Below are positions 36,201 through 43,740 of a DNA stretch of 64,000 nt, one piece after another. The first letter of the stretch is position 1; every line of letters begins with the position of its first letter. This DNA is from UBA2357 sp041916775 (lineage in GTDB: Bacteria > Pseudomonadota > Gammaproteobacteria > Burkholderiales > Rhodocyclaceae). Location: positions 1-64,000 of the forward strand of contig JAYRYZ010000026.1 in the NCBI GenBank assembly GCA_041916775.1. Direction: 5' to 3'. Position numbers and translations under genes: made by a program. Under the pieces are notes generated by a model. It ran no database searches. It saw only the letters and a list, made by a program, of their open reading frames with translations, and was not told the DNA's origin.

Positions 36201-36531
36201 CGAGCGGGTGCGGAAAGCCGATCCAGCGACGCGCTGCCCACGCTCCGACCCAGGCCTGCAAGGCCGCGCCCACCGGGATCAGGAACGCGGCGCCCCACGG
36301 CCCATCCAGGAGGCCGGACTGCCACATCACCAGGAACTGCACGACCAGCGAGCCGAGCGCGACGGCCGGCCACAGCCCCTGCCCCCAGATCAGCAAGGCC
36401 GACAACGCGATGCCCGCAGACGGGAAGATGGGCGCTGCATAGCCCGGCGGCACCGCGATCTGCAGTGCCACCCATCCGGTCAAGGCGTATGCCAGCGCAA
36501 GCGCTGCGAGTTTTTTTCGCTTTTCGAACAT
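33229..36531 (-). CDS. MASE1-CHASE-PAS-GGDEF-EAL cyclic-di-GMP enzyme
   Basis: Large inner-membrane protein of 1100 residues for c-di-GMP turnover. An N-terminal MASE1-like multi-spanning domain (about 1-230) is followed by a CHASE-type periplasmic sensor, another membrane segment, a PAS region, GGDEF and EAL. The GGDEF site is intact (ARLGGDEF), with an inhibitory RxxD five residues before it (RQED). The EAL domain has VEALVRW, DDFGTGFSSL and VAEGVET, so both activities are possible. ATG 36531 (MFEKRKK) is used; the longer frame lacks protein-like sequence. It is divergent from mutL. Confidence 0.9.
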   Translation of the reverse strand: MFEKRKKLAALALAYALTGWVALQIAVPPGYAAPIFPSAGIALSALLIWGQGLWPAVALGSLVVQFLVMWQSGLLDGPWGAAFLIPVGAALQAWVGAWAARRWIGFPHPLDTPRSILRFLGVIAPLSCLISPSIAVPSLWLFGTLDPSSMVFNWWNWWLGDTLGVMIAAPLMFAFFGSPVEDWRSRRAGVVVPMGVALVLLAFALAQVRDWEARRLHGEFSRAGEHIASIVKKRLDVQVDMMLAIERLFATSEEVTREDFREFVSPWLVRYPGTQNFGWSPLVQGAARDAFEQAVRDSGVAAFRILGRDASGETFPAPTASEYLPLTYIEPLRGNERALGLNTLHLPATAQAIQRARASGQPSASAAIRLVQEPASQAQNGVVVYLPVSVRGRLGSEVGAALELGVVSGVFRMDDSIATARALADDSNILLCIIDREGAAGPQRLVGPAGCEADARLSGALQHVVSLPFAGRDWSLAMLATRDYADAQRSWAVWITIAVALLSVGMLGAFLLITTGNARRTHLLVGQRTAELADATERLREKQVALAEAQRLAHLGSWQSGPGGEGLDASEELRRMLGLEGEVPRTLEALVACVAESDRERLQEAIDAARARPERLALDCVLQGRAERIVAIQIEGDWREGRLLRLRGTVQDVTGQHTAQARIHYLARFDTLTGLPNRAAWMEQAQTLLAAAHRHHDVFAVLFLDLDNFKNVNDSLGHPVGDQLLATVAQRLGYSLRQEDMLARLGGDEFVALLPRLGDASEAALTASKLLAVLSQPVRIDALELLPSVSIGIAVFPNDGFDVDTLLKHADTAMYAAKACGRNNYQFFVPEMNARARLRIELEGALRTAIERDQLVLHYQPQIDAVTGAMVGVEALVRWQHPERGLIPPGEFIPVAEDSGIIVALGEWVMREAFRQQARWQGTPMAGVSISINISPLQFVRGDLMENLARALALTGADPSRIELEITESALMRPSGEIAGVLGTIRGWGMKLALDDFGTGFSSLAYLKRLPLTRLKIDASFVAGLPDDPEDVAVTSAILSLARDLGLEVVAEGVETETQQRYLVDRHCGILQGYLFARPLSVEALEAAFDRGQFMPALVL

Positions 36532-36606
36532 TTTGCGCAGTATAGCCAAGGCTGGAGAGGTATCGGCCGTTTCGCTGCGGATCCCGGATTTCCCAGCGCG
36601 CCTCCG

Positions 36607-36612
36607 TATAAT
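36607..36612 (+). promoter_or_regulatory. Possible -10 element of mutL
   Basis: Consensus TATAAT lies 28 bp before the mutL ATG at 36641 in the divergent gap. No good -35 was recognised. Confidence 0.4.
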
Positions 36613-36640
36613 GCGGCGACTCCGCCACCGTATGCCCTGC

Positions 36641-38470
36641 ATGTCCGCCATCCGCCCTCTCTCCGACCTACTCATCAACCAGATTGCGGCTGGCGAAGTG
36701 GTCGAACGTCCGGCATCGGTCCTCAAGGAAGTGCTCGAGAACGCCATCGACGCAGGCGCGCGCGCGATCGACGTGCAGCTCGAGCAAGGCGGTGTACGGC
36801 GCATCCGCGTTGCAGACGACGGCAGCGGCATCGCTCAGGACGACCTGCCGCTGGCGCTGGCGCGCCACGCGACCAGCAAGATCGTCACGCTGGATGATCT
36901 GGAGCAGGTCGCGACGATGGGCTTTCGTGGCGAGGCGCTGGCAGCAATCGCAGCGGTCGCGCGTACCCGCATCACCAGCCGGGCGCGCGGAGCGCCGCAC
37001 GCCTGGTGTATTGACGGGCAGGAGATGCACGTCTCGCCGGCCGCGCTCGATCAAGGCACCGTCGTCGATGTCGCGGATCTTTACTACAACACGCCGGCGC
37101 GGCGCAAATTCCTCAAGTCCGAGGGGACCGAGTTCGCCCACTGCGACGAAATGTTCCGTCGCGTGGCGCTCGCGCGCCCCGACATCGCCTTCCAGCTCGG
37201 GCACAACGGCCGCATCTCCCACCGCCTGCCGCCCGGCGATCCACGGCGGCGCTTTGCAATGCTGATGGGCGACGATTTCATCGCCGCCGCACGCGAAGTC
37301 CATGCCGATGCAGGGCCACTGCGCCTGGGCGGCCTCGCGTCGCTGCCCACATACTCCCGCGCGAGCCGGGATGCACAGTACTTCTTCGTGAATGGCCGCT
37401 TCGTACGTGACAAGCTGCTGACCCACGCCGTCCGCCAGGCCTATCAGGATGTCCTGCACGGCAGTCGCCACCCTGCCTATGTGCTGTTTCTGGAGCTCGA
37501 ACCGACGGCGGTGGACGTGAACGTCCACCCCGCGAAGATCGAGGTTCGCTTCCGTGACGCGCGGGCGATCCACCAGTTCGTGTTCCATGCCCTGGTGCAG
37601 GCGCTCGCCCAGTCGGCAAGTCTCGATCCGGAGCCACCCCGGACCGATACCGGCGCGGCCCTGCAGGCAGCCCCACCCGCTGAGGGCGCGCGCACCGACG
37701 TCCAGGAGCAGGCAAGCAGGTACGCCAGCGGCTTCCAGGCCATGCGCCAGGACCGCCTGGCGATGGAGGACAACGCCGAACGCTACCTCGCCTTCGCAGC
37801 AACTGCGAGGCCTGTCGCAGCCCCGACGCCGGACTCAGCCGCCTCGGCTCGCGCAATGCCCGTCGCGCAGTCCGCGCACGGCGATACCCCCCACCCGCTT
37901 GGATACGCCTTGGCGCAACTCCACGGCGTGTACATCCTGGCGCAGAACAGCGCCGGGCTGGTGCTGGTGGACATGCACGCTGCGCACGAGCGCATCCTCT
38001 ACGAGCGGCTCAAGAACGTGCTCGACGGCACGCCAGCGGTGCAGAGGCTGCTGATCCCCGCGGTGTTGCAGCTCGACCCGCGCACGATGGCGATCGCCGA
38101 AGAACACGCCGGGGTACTCGCTGCCATGGGCTTCGAGACCGCGCCGCTCGGACCCCAGGCCCTCGCGGTGCGGGCGGTGCCGGCGCTGCTGGCGCAGGCG
38201 CCGATCACCGAGTTGCTGCGCGAACTACTGAGCGAGCTCGGCGAAGTGCCTGCCTCGGACGTCATCACCGCGCGCCGCAACGAACTCCTCGCAACCATGG
38301 CCTGCCACGGCGCGGTGCGTGCCAACCGCAGCCTGAGCCTGCCCGAGATGAACGCGTTGCTGCGCGACATGGAGGCCACCGAGCGCGCCGACCAGTGCAA
38401 CCATGGCCGACCGACCTGGACTCAGCTCACCATGGCGGACCTTGACCGCTTCTTCATGCGCGGCAAGTGA
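36641..38470 (+). CDS. mutL: DNA mismatch repair protein MutL
   Basis: MutL of 609 residues. The N-terminal GHKL ATPase has INQIAAGEVVERPASVLKE, ENAIDAGA, DDGSGI and ATMGFRGEAL. After a variable linker (about 330-440), the C-terminal dimerisation domain carries DMHAAHERILYE, which fits the metal-binding endonuclease motif D-x-H-A-x2-E-x4-E. It also has QCNHGRPT near the end, so it is probably a nicking MutL as in most bacteria without MutH. ATG 36641 or 36632 could start it. Confidence 0.96.
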   Translation: MSAIRPLSDLLINQIAAGEVVERPASVLKEVLENAIDAGARAIDVQLEQGGVRRIRVADDGSGIAQDDLPLALARHATSKIVTLDDLEQVATMGFRGEALAAIAAVARTRITSRARGAPHAWCIDGQEMHVSPAALDQGTVVDVADLYYNTPARRKFLKSEGTEFAHCDEMFRRVALARPDIAFQLGHNGRISHRLPPGDPRRRFAMLMGDDFIAAAREVHADAGPLRLGGLASLPTYSRASRDAQYFFVNGRFVRDKLLTHAVRQAYQDVLHGSRHPAYVLFLELEPTAVDVNVHPAKIEVRFRDARAIHQFVFHALVQALAQSASLDPEPPRTDTGAALQAAPPAEGARTDVQEQASRYASGFQAMRQDRLAMEDNAERYLAFAATARPVAAPTPDSAASARAMPVAQSAHGDTPHPLGYALAQLHGVYILAQNSAGLVLVDMHAAHERILYERLKNVLDGTPAVQRLLIPAVLQLDPRTMAIAEEHAGVLAAMGFETAPLGPQALAVRAVPALLAQAPITELLRELLSELGEVPASDVITARRNELLATMACHGAVRANRSLSLPEMNALLRDMEATERADQCNHGRPTWTQLTMADLDRFFMRGK

Positions 38471-38494
38471 GCGGTCAGGCTGGCGACGCGGCGC

Positions 38495-39085
38495 TCACCC
38501 CTGTGGCCACAGCTTTACCGCCACGATCACCAGCGCCACCAGTGCCACCGTCGCCCAACCGATACGGTCGACATGGCGGTGCAGCGCCGCCTCCATGCGC
38601 TCGCCGCCGAACGCCATCAGCCCGGCGACGAGGAAGAAGCGCCCGCCCCGGCCGACGACAGAGGCGATCGTGAATGGCAGCAGGGGCATGAAAGCAACCC
38701 CGGCCGCAATCGTGAACACCTTGTAGGGAATGGGCGAGAATCCGGCGATGAAGATCGCCCAGAAGCCCCACTCCGCGAACCACGCCTGCGCCTGCAGATA
38801 GGCAGACCAGTAGCGGCCATCCCGGATGAGGGGCTCGACCAGATCGAAGGCATAGGCGCCGATCAGGTAACCGAAAAGCCCCCCGGCGACCGAGGTCAGG
38901 GTGGTCAGCAGCGCGAACCACCATGCCCGGCCCGGACGCGCCAGGCACATTGGCGCCAGCATCACGTCCGGCGGGATCGGAAAAAAGGATGACTCGGCGA
39001 AGCTCAGACTCCCCAGGTACCATGGGGCGTGACGATGGCGCGACCAACTCATCACCTTCGCGTAAAGCGGGGAAAAGATCTTCAA
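38495..39085 (-). CDS. YqaA/DedA-like inner-membrane protein
   Basis: Membrane protein of 196 residues of the SNARE-associated/DedA (VTT) superfamily, YqaA branch. The family core FAESSFFPIPPDVMLAP is followed by several membrane helices, including GFSPIPYKVFTIAAG. No ATG fits: the family start (KIFSPLYAKVMSW) is preceded by TTG at 39085, with AGGG 7 nt upstream, so a TTG start is proposed. DedA-type proteins handle lipids or membrane potential; the exact role is unknown. It converges on mutL. Confidence 0.85.
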   Translation of the reverse strand: MKIFSPLYAKVMSWSRHRHAPWYLGSLSFAESSFFPIPPDVMLAPMCLARPGRAWWFALLTTLTSVAGGLFGYLIGAYAFDLVEPLIRDGRYWSAYLQAQAWFAEWGFWAIFIAGFSPIPYKVFTIAAGVAFMPLLPFTIASVVGRGGRFFLVAGLMAFGGERMEAALHRHVDRIGWATVALVALVIVAVKLWPQG

Positions 39086-39233
39086 GTGAATGCCCTGTGG
39101 AATGTGTATCTTCGGATCGGTTCGTTCGCCCGGGTCGATCGGCCGCGTGCCGCGCGTGCCGCAAAGCCGCACACCCCGATGGGCGGCGCCGGCGGGCGGA
39201 CGCTATGATATCGCGCTGCACCGCATCATGAAG

Positions 39234-39261
39234 AGTTTCGATGACCCAGTTTCGATGACCC
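39234..39261 (+). repeat. 14-bp tandem duplication at the miaA start
   Basis: Two exact adjacent copies of AGTTTCGATGACCC (39234-39247, 39248-39261). Each contains an ATG; only the second (39255) is in frame with miaA. The first opens a five-codon frame (MTQFR) whose TGA overlaps the miaA ATG as ATGA. Confidence 0.9.
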
Positions 39262-40247
39262 AGCCCTTTCACCACGACGCCGAAGCCCCCCCCGCCCTGC
39301 TGCTCATCGGCCCCACCGCCAGCGGCAAGACGGCGCTCGCGCTCGCGCTCGCGCAGCGCCTGCCGGTAGAGATCATCAGCGTCGACTCGGCGCTGGTGTT
39401 CCGCGACATGGACATCGGCACGGCCAAGCCGTTGCCCGCCGAGCGCGCGCTGTGCCCTCATCACCTGATCGACATCGTCTCACCCGAGGGGCGCTACTCC
39501 GCGGCGCAGTTCCGCGCCGATGCGATCCGGGTCATGGACGAGATCAGCGCGCGCAGCCGGCTGCCGGTGCTGGTGGGCGGCACGATGCTGTACTTCAAGG
39601 CACTGCGCGACGGGCTGTCCGACCTGCCCCATGCAGACCCGGAGATGCGTGCCTGCATAGACGCCGATGCCGCGCGCATCGGCTGGCCCGGCCTGCACGC
39701 CGAGCTCGCGCGGCTCGACCCGGCGGCGGCAGCGCGCCTCAACCCCAACGACGCGCAGCGCATCCAGCGCGCCCTTGAGATCGTGCGGCTCACCGGCCGT
39801 CCGCTCGCGGAGAGCTACGCACGGGACGAACACGACGGGCGGCGCCACCGCCTCGTGTCGATCGTGCTCGACGTCGCGGACCGTGCCACACTGCACGCGC
39901 GCATCGCCCGCCGTTTCGACGAGATGCTCGCGAACGGCTTTCTGGACGAGGTTCGCATGCTGCGCGCACGCTATGCCCTGCAAGCGGATTTGCCGGCCAT
40001 GCGCTGTGTGGGCTATCGTCAGGCCTGGAGCCACCTGGAAGGGGCGATCGACATGCGGGGTCTGCGCGAAACAGGCATCGCCGCGACGCGCCAGCTCGCA
40101 AAGCGCCAACTGACCTGGCAGCGCCAGTTCCGTGACACCTGGCCGGAGCTGCGCGCGATCGACTTTCTCGCCGGCGACCTGCTCGACCAGGTACTCACGG
40201 TCGCCAGCCGCTGCCTGACGCCGGCCCCGGACGGGCGGGCGCAATGA
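39255..40247 (+). CDS. miaA: tRNA dimethylallyltransferase MiaA
   Basis: Prenyltransferase of about 330 residues that modifies A37 of tRNAs reading UNN codons. It has the P-loop LLIGPTASGKTALA, the DSALVFRDMDIGTAKP substrate loop, VGGTMLYFKAL and the C-terminal AMRCVGYRQAW plus QLAKRQLTWQR. ATG 39255 puts the P-loop at the usual distance from the N terminus; ATG 39228 is an in-frame alternative adding nine residues. Neither has a strong ribosome site. A TATGAT -10 lies at 39204-39209. Confidence 0.95.
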   Translation: MTQPFHHDAEAPPALLLIGPTASGKTALALALAQRLPVEIISVDSALVFRDMDIGTAKPLPAERALCPHHLIDIVSPEGRYSAAQFRADAIRVMDEISARSRLPVLVGGTMLYFKALRDGLSDLPHADPEMRACIDADAARIGWPGLHAELARLDPAAAARLNPNDAQRIQRALEIVRLTGRPLAESYARDEHDGRRHRLVSIVLDVADRATLHARIARRFDEMLANGFLDEVRMLRARYALQADLPAMRCVGYRQAWSHLEGAIDMRGLRETGIAATRQLAKRQLTWQRQFRDTWPELRAIDFLAGDLLDQVLTVASRCLTPAPDGRAQ

Positions 40248-40266
40248 GGAACCGGAGCATCCGAAC

Positions 40267-41046
40267 ATGATCGCCCAACCCATCCGCCCCTCCGTCCTCG
40301 CGCACCTCGCACGTCTCGCGCTGCTGATGTGCTGCGCGCTGCCGCTTCATGGCCTGGCGCAGTCGCTGCGCGTCGCGACCGAAGGGGCCTACCCGCCGCT
40401 CAACTACATCGACGATCGCGGCAAGCCCGCCGGCTTCGATGTGGATATCGCCAATGAGATCTGCATTCACCTGAAGCGCGAATGTGCGTTCGTGGTCGTC
40501 CCCTGGGAAGAGCTGCTCGAAGGCCTGCAGGCCGGACGCTACGACATGATCGCGGCCAGCATGGCGAAGACACCCGAACGCGAGCGCCTCGCCGACTTCA
40601 CCGACTCGTACTACCGCACCCACAACATCTTCGTGGGGCGCGCCGGCGCAAGCGTGGCTGCGGACGCCCTGCGCGACCGCACGATCGCCACACAGGCCGG
40701 CACCATCTACGAGGACTTCCTGCGCAAACACCACGACCCGACCGCTCGACTCCTGCTCACCGCGACACTCGAGGAGAGCTATCGCGCGCTCGCCACCGGC
40801 ACCGCCGACTTGGTGCTCGGCGACACGCTGAGCGCTTTCGGTTTCCTGCGCTCCGATGCAGGCCTGCCGTTCGACATTCTGGGCGAACCCGTCGATGTCG
40901 ACGGGCATGGCATCGGTGCCTACCTGCAGGTGCGCAAGGGCAACGTCGCGCTGCGCGACGCGATCAACAAGGCGCTGCGCGAGATGCGCCTGGACGGTAC
41001 CTACCACAAGGTGAACGCGCGTTACTTTCCATTCGATATCTACTAG
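40267..41046 (+). CDS. Periplasmic solute-binding protein, family 3
   Basis: Binding protein of 259 residues with a signal peptide (LARLALLMCCALPLHGLAQ) and the family 3 fold used for polar amino acids and opines: LRVATEGAYPPLNYIDDRGKPAGFDVDIA (quoted from the start of the mature part in pieces: RVATEGAYPPLNY, GFDVDIANEI), then DMIAASMAKTPER and GTADLVLGDT. No ABC permease or ATPase gene is nearby. A membrane diguanylate cyclase follows after 42 bp on the same strand, which raises the possibility of a signalling rather than transport role. The ligand is unknown. Confidence 0.88.
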   Translation: MIAQPIRPSVLAHLARLALLMCCALPLHGLAQSLRVATEGAYPPLNYIDDRGKPAGFDVDIANEICIHLKRECAFVVVPWEELLEGLQAGRYDMIAASMAKTPERERLADFTDSYYRTHNIFVGRAGASVAADALRDRTIATQAGTIYEDFLRKHHDPTARLLLTATLEESYRALATGTADLVLGDTLSAFGFLRSDAGLPFDILGEPVDVDGHGIGAYLQVRKGNVALRDAINKALREMRLDGTYHKVNARYFPFDIY

Positions 41047-41088
41047 TGCTCGCCCCACCATGCGCGTTCGTGGCAGCATGCAGGCCCC

Positions 41089-42477
41089 ATGACGATTCCC
41101 GCCAACCCTCACGTTGCAACCGATGCACCCAGGCCGACCACCGAGGCACGCAGGCGCCTGCGTATCGTACCGGTGATGCTGTCGATCGCGCTCGTCTCCA
41201 TCGTGCTCGCCGTCACCCTAGGCGGACTGCTGCTGGACGTCCAACGGGACATCGTCAGCCTCGCGAACCGCTCGACCGGTGAGTTGCTCCCGCGCGTCCG
41301 GGACGAGATGCGCACCGCGATCAACCTCGAGCGGCTGAGGGTGTTCGGTGAGATCGTCCATAGCAGCCCGCTCGCACGCGACCGTCGCGAAGCCCTGCTC
41401 GCCGCACGCATTCTGGTTTTCGATACCGCCTTCGAACAAAGCGATGTCGTCAAGCAGGAGATCAAGCGTGTGCTCGACATCATCGAGGATGTCGCGCAAC
41501 TGCGCGCCCAGGCGCACGGCGCCTCGCCCGACGCAAACGAAGCCGTCGCGCGCGAGGCAAGCGTTGCCTGGCACACCGCGCGCGCCATTCTCAACGACCT
41601 GGTGCAACAACTGTCCACCGGTGCTGCCGCCGCCACGTCGGACAGCGTCACCCAGATCGCGGCGCGCGCGCGCTGGGCGACGCAGTTGATGGTGCTGGGC
41701 ATGATCGGGCTTACGCTGATCTTCTGCGCCAGCGTGTATTTCATCCGGCGCGCAGTGGTGAAGCCCATCCTGCGCGTCACGCGCGGGCTCGACAAGGTGC
41801 GGGCCCATCAGGGTGCGGTGACGATGCGGCGCGAGCGCCTGCAGGAGCTAGACGACATCGCCCAGGCCACCGAAGCCTTCGGCGCCGCGCTCGGTCGCGT
41901 CCGCGAGCACACTACGGCCCTGGAGAACGAGATTGCCGAGCGCCAGCTGATCCAGGCGCGGCTGCAGGCGCTCGCCACCACGGACGACCTCACCGGCCTG
42001 TACAACCGGCGCCAGTTCCTGGCGATCGCCGAACAGGAGCTGGAACGCGCGCGCCGCTACAAGCTTCCGCTTGCGTTGGTGATGATCGACGCCGACCACT
42101 TCAAGGTCATCAACGACCGCTTCGGCCACCACGCAGGCGACCTTGCGCTCCAGACCCTCGCCAGCGTGGGGCGGCAACTGCTGCGCGAGGTGGACACGCT
42201 GGCGCGTATCGGTGGCGAGGAGTTTGCGCTTCTGCTGCCGCAGACGGGCTACCCCGAGGCGCTCGCCGCCGCAGAGCGGTTTCGGCAGGCGATCGAGGAT
42301 GCAGTGGTCGAGTCGGATAGCGGCCCGGTACGCTTCACGATCAGCCTGGGCGTGGCCAGCCTGGATGTCGACCGCGTGCAGCGCATCGAGCAACTGATGC
42401 AATTGGCCGATGCCGCGCTCTACCGCGCCAAGGAAAACGGCCGCAACCGGGTCGAGGCTGCGATGCTGCCCGACTGA
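41089..42477 (+). CDS. Transmembrane GGDEF diguanylate cyclase
   Basis: Protein of 462 residues with a membrane segment near 27-49, a periplasmic helical domain of about 150 residues, a second membrane segment near 202-224, HAMP, a coiled coil and a C-terminal GGDEF domain. The active site is ARIGGEEF, and RxxD (REVD) five residues upstream forms a product-inhibition site. It should make c-di-GMP in response to a periplasmic cue. It is probably co-transcribed with the preceding binding-protein gene. Confidence 0.9.
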   Translation: MTIPANPHVATDAPRPTTEARRRLRIVPVMLSIALVSIVLAVTLGGLLLDVQRDIVSLANRSTGELLPRVRDEMRTAINLERLRVFGEIVHSSPLARDRREALLAARILVFDTAFEQSDVVKQEIKRVLDIIEDVAQLRAQAHGASPDANEAVAREASVAWHTARAILNDLVQQLSTGAAAATSDSVTQIAARARWATQLMVLGMIGLTLIFCASVYFIRRAVVKPILRVTRGLDKVRAHQGAVTMRRERLQELDDIAQATEAFGAALGRVREHTTALENEIAERQLIQARLQALATTDDLTGLYNRRQFLAIAEQELERARRYKLPLALVMIDADHFKVINDRFGHHAGDLALQTLASVGRQLLREVDTLARIGGEEFALLLPQTGYPEALAAAERFRQAIEDAVVESDSGPVRFTISLGVASLDVDRVQRIEQLMQLADAALYRAKENGRNRVEAAMLPD

Positions 42478-42530
42478 GTGCCAGATCTAGCGACGCGCGG
42501 GATGGCCCTATGCATGGGTGAAGTGCGCGC

Positions 42531-42558
42531 TTGGAAAATCTCGAATTCGATCTATAGT
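42531..42558 (+). promoter_or_regulatory. Promoter of the 75-residue orphan gene
   Basis: -35 TTGGAA (42531-42536) and -10 TATAGT (42553-42558) are separated by 16 bp, within an AT-rich patch after the cyclase gene. The start point would be near 42565, about 37 nt before the ATG at 42602. Confidence 0.5.
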
Positions 42559-42601
42559 CCGAATACAAGAAAGATGGCAACGAAAGGATCGAGGAGACGG
42601 C

Positions 42602-42829
42602 ATGGACAGAAGAAACAATGCGGCGCTGCGCAAGCAGGTGGCCTCGACGCTGCTGCTGATCGAAGACAAGGTCATCCCGTGGCAGATTGCGGGCGACACG
42701 CTGGCGCATGTGGGCACGCCCGACTACGTCATCGCGCGCGTTCTTCACCGGTACGCGCTCAACATGCACACCGACCCGCTCCTGCACGACCAGCTGGGTT
42801 TTGCGCGCACGCCCTATTGGCTGCAATAG
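42602..42829 (+). CDS. Small protein of unknown function (75 aa)
   Basis: I do not recognise this protein. It has 75 residues, no signal peptide or membrane segment, and reads as one or two helices (RKQVASTLLLIEDKVIPWQ) followed by a short aromatic tail ending FARTPYWLQ. A strong GAGGAG ribosome site precedes ATG 42602, and a plausible promoter lies at 42531-42558, so it is likely expressed on its own. It lies between the diguanylate cyclase and the convergent CYTH gene. Confidence 0.7.
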   Translation: MDRRNNAALRKQVASTLLLIEDKVIPWQIAGDTLAHVGTPDYVIARVLHRYALNMHTDPLLHDQLGFARTPYWLQ

Positions 42830-42858
42830 TCGGATTCGTTCTGGCGACCGGGCACGCC

Positions 42859-43404
42859 TCAACCCGTGACCGACCAGCCCGGGTCACGAACCACCCGGCG
42901 TTGCGGCGCAGCACGTACCCCCATCCAGCCCCCAAGGCTGCGCACGCCACCTTCGAACTGCGCGAGGAAGGCGTTGCGGTAACGCAGGTCATGGCTGACC
43001 TCGTCACCCACCCAATCGGGCAGGTTCAGTGGCGTGTCCGCGCGCGGCAACTCCACCTCGGCCAACACCAAGCCCGCGTGACGACCATCGAACACATCGA
43101 CCTCGAACAGGTGCCCGCCATACGGGACGAGGAAGCGGGTCTTGCGAACGCCCCTTCCCGCACAGTGCCGCGCAATCATCGATTCGGCATCGGAGAGCGG
43201 GATCGGGTACTCGAACTCGTCTCGGGCGATACCCTCGCGGCTCCCCTTCATCGTCACGACGGCACGCTCGCCGCGGATGCGCACGCGCACCGTCATCGCA
43301 CCGGCTTCGCGGGCGATGTAGCCCTGCACGATGCGCTCGCCCTGCATGCCGTCCAGGCATGAGGTCGACCTGACCAGGAACTTGCGCTCGATCTCTCTCG
43401 CCAT
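42859..43404 (-). CDS. CYTH-domain triphosphate tunnel metalloenzyme
   Basis: Protein of 181 residues with the defining N-terminal EIERKFLV (E-x-E-x-K motif) and tunnel residues along alternating strands: VRVRIRGERAVVTMKG, EFEYPIP, KTRFLVPY and FEVDVFDG followed by LAEVELP. Family members hydrolyse inorganic tripolyphosphate or act as thiamine triphosphatases or class IV adenylate cyclases; a simple triphosphatase is most likely for this short form. It is convergent with the 75-residue gene. Confidence 0.9.
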   Translation of the reverse strand: MAREIERKFLVRSTSCLDGMQGERIVQGYIAREAGAMTVRVRIRGERAVVTMKGSREGIARDEFEYPIPLSDAESMIARHCAGRGVRKTRFLVPYGGHLFEVDVFDGRHAGLVLAEVELPRADTPLNLPDWVGDEVSHDLRYRNAFLAQFEGGVRSLGGWMGVRAAPQRRVVRDPGWSVTG

Positions 43405-43740
43405 CGCTCAGACCCCGACCATCAACACACAAACCACCTTGTACCGGCTGGAGACACCGGCAATCGTATTTGCCCGACGCGGATTCTATTCCCGGCACAA
43501 ACATTCGTGAAAATTCAAAAATCTGATGAATAGCGTGTCTTTTTCGTTATTCTCGGATCTGTGCCGACAGGCAGCCCGCATGCGCCAGCGGGCGTGCCGG
43601 TGGTGTTCGGCAGGCCGCCACCAGCTCCGCGCGCTCTACTCTTCATCAACCGGTGATCAACTCAATTGCCGAACACCCCCGCATGGGATAGCCTTCGGCC
43701 TTTGGTCCCTCCTGGCGAACGCCGGGTCACACAAAGCAAG
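43405..43740. other. Intergenic region upstream of map
   Basis: These 336 bp between divergent CYTH and map hold no convincing gene; small frames here lack ribosome sites. An imperfect palindrome ATCAACCGGTGAT occurs at 43645-43657. A weak promoter-like pair TTGCCG (43666) and GATAGC (43687) has a short 15-bp spacer. Nothing else stands out. Confidence 0.5.

Noticed and set aside
43645..43657. ATCAACCGGTGAT upstream of map as an FNR-type box
   Set aside because: The half-sites are in the wrong order and spacing for TTGAT-N4-ATCAA, and map is a housekeeping gene.
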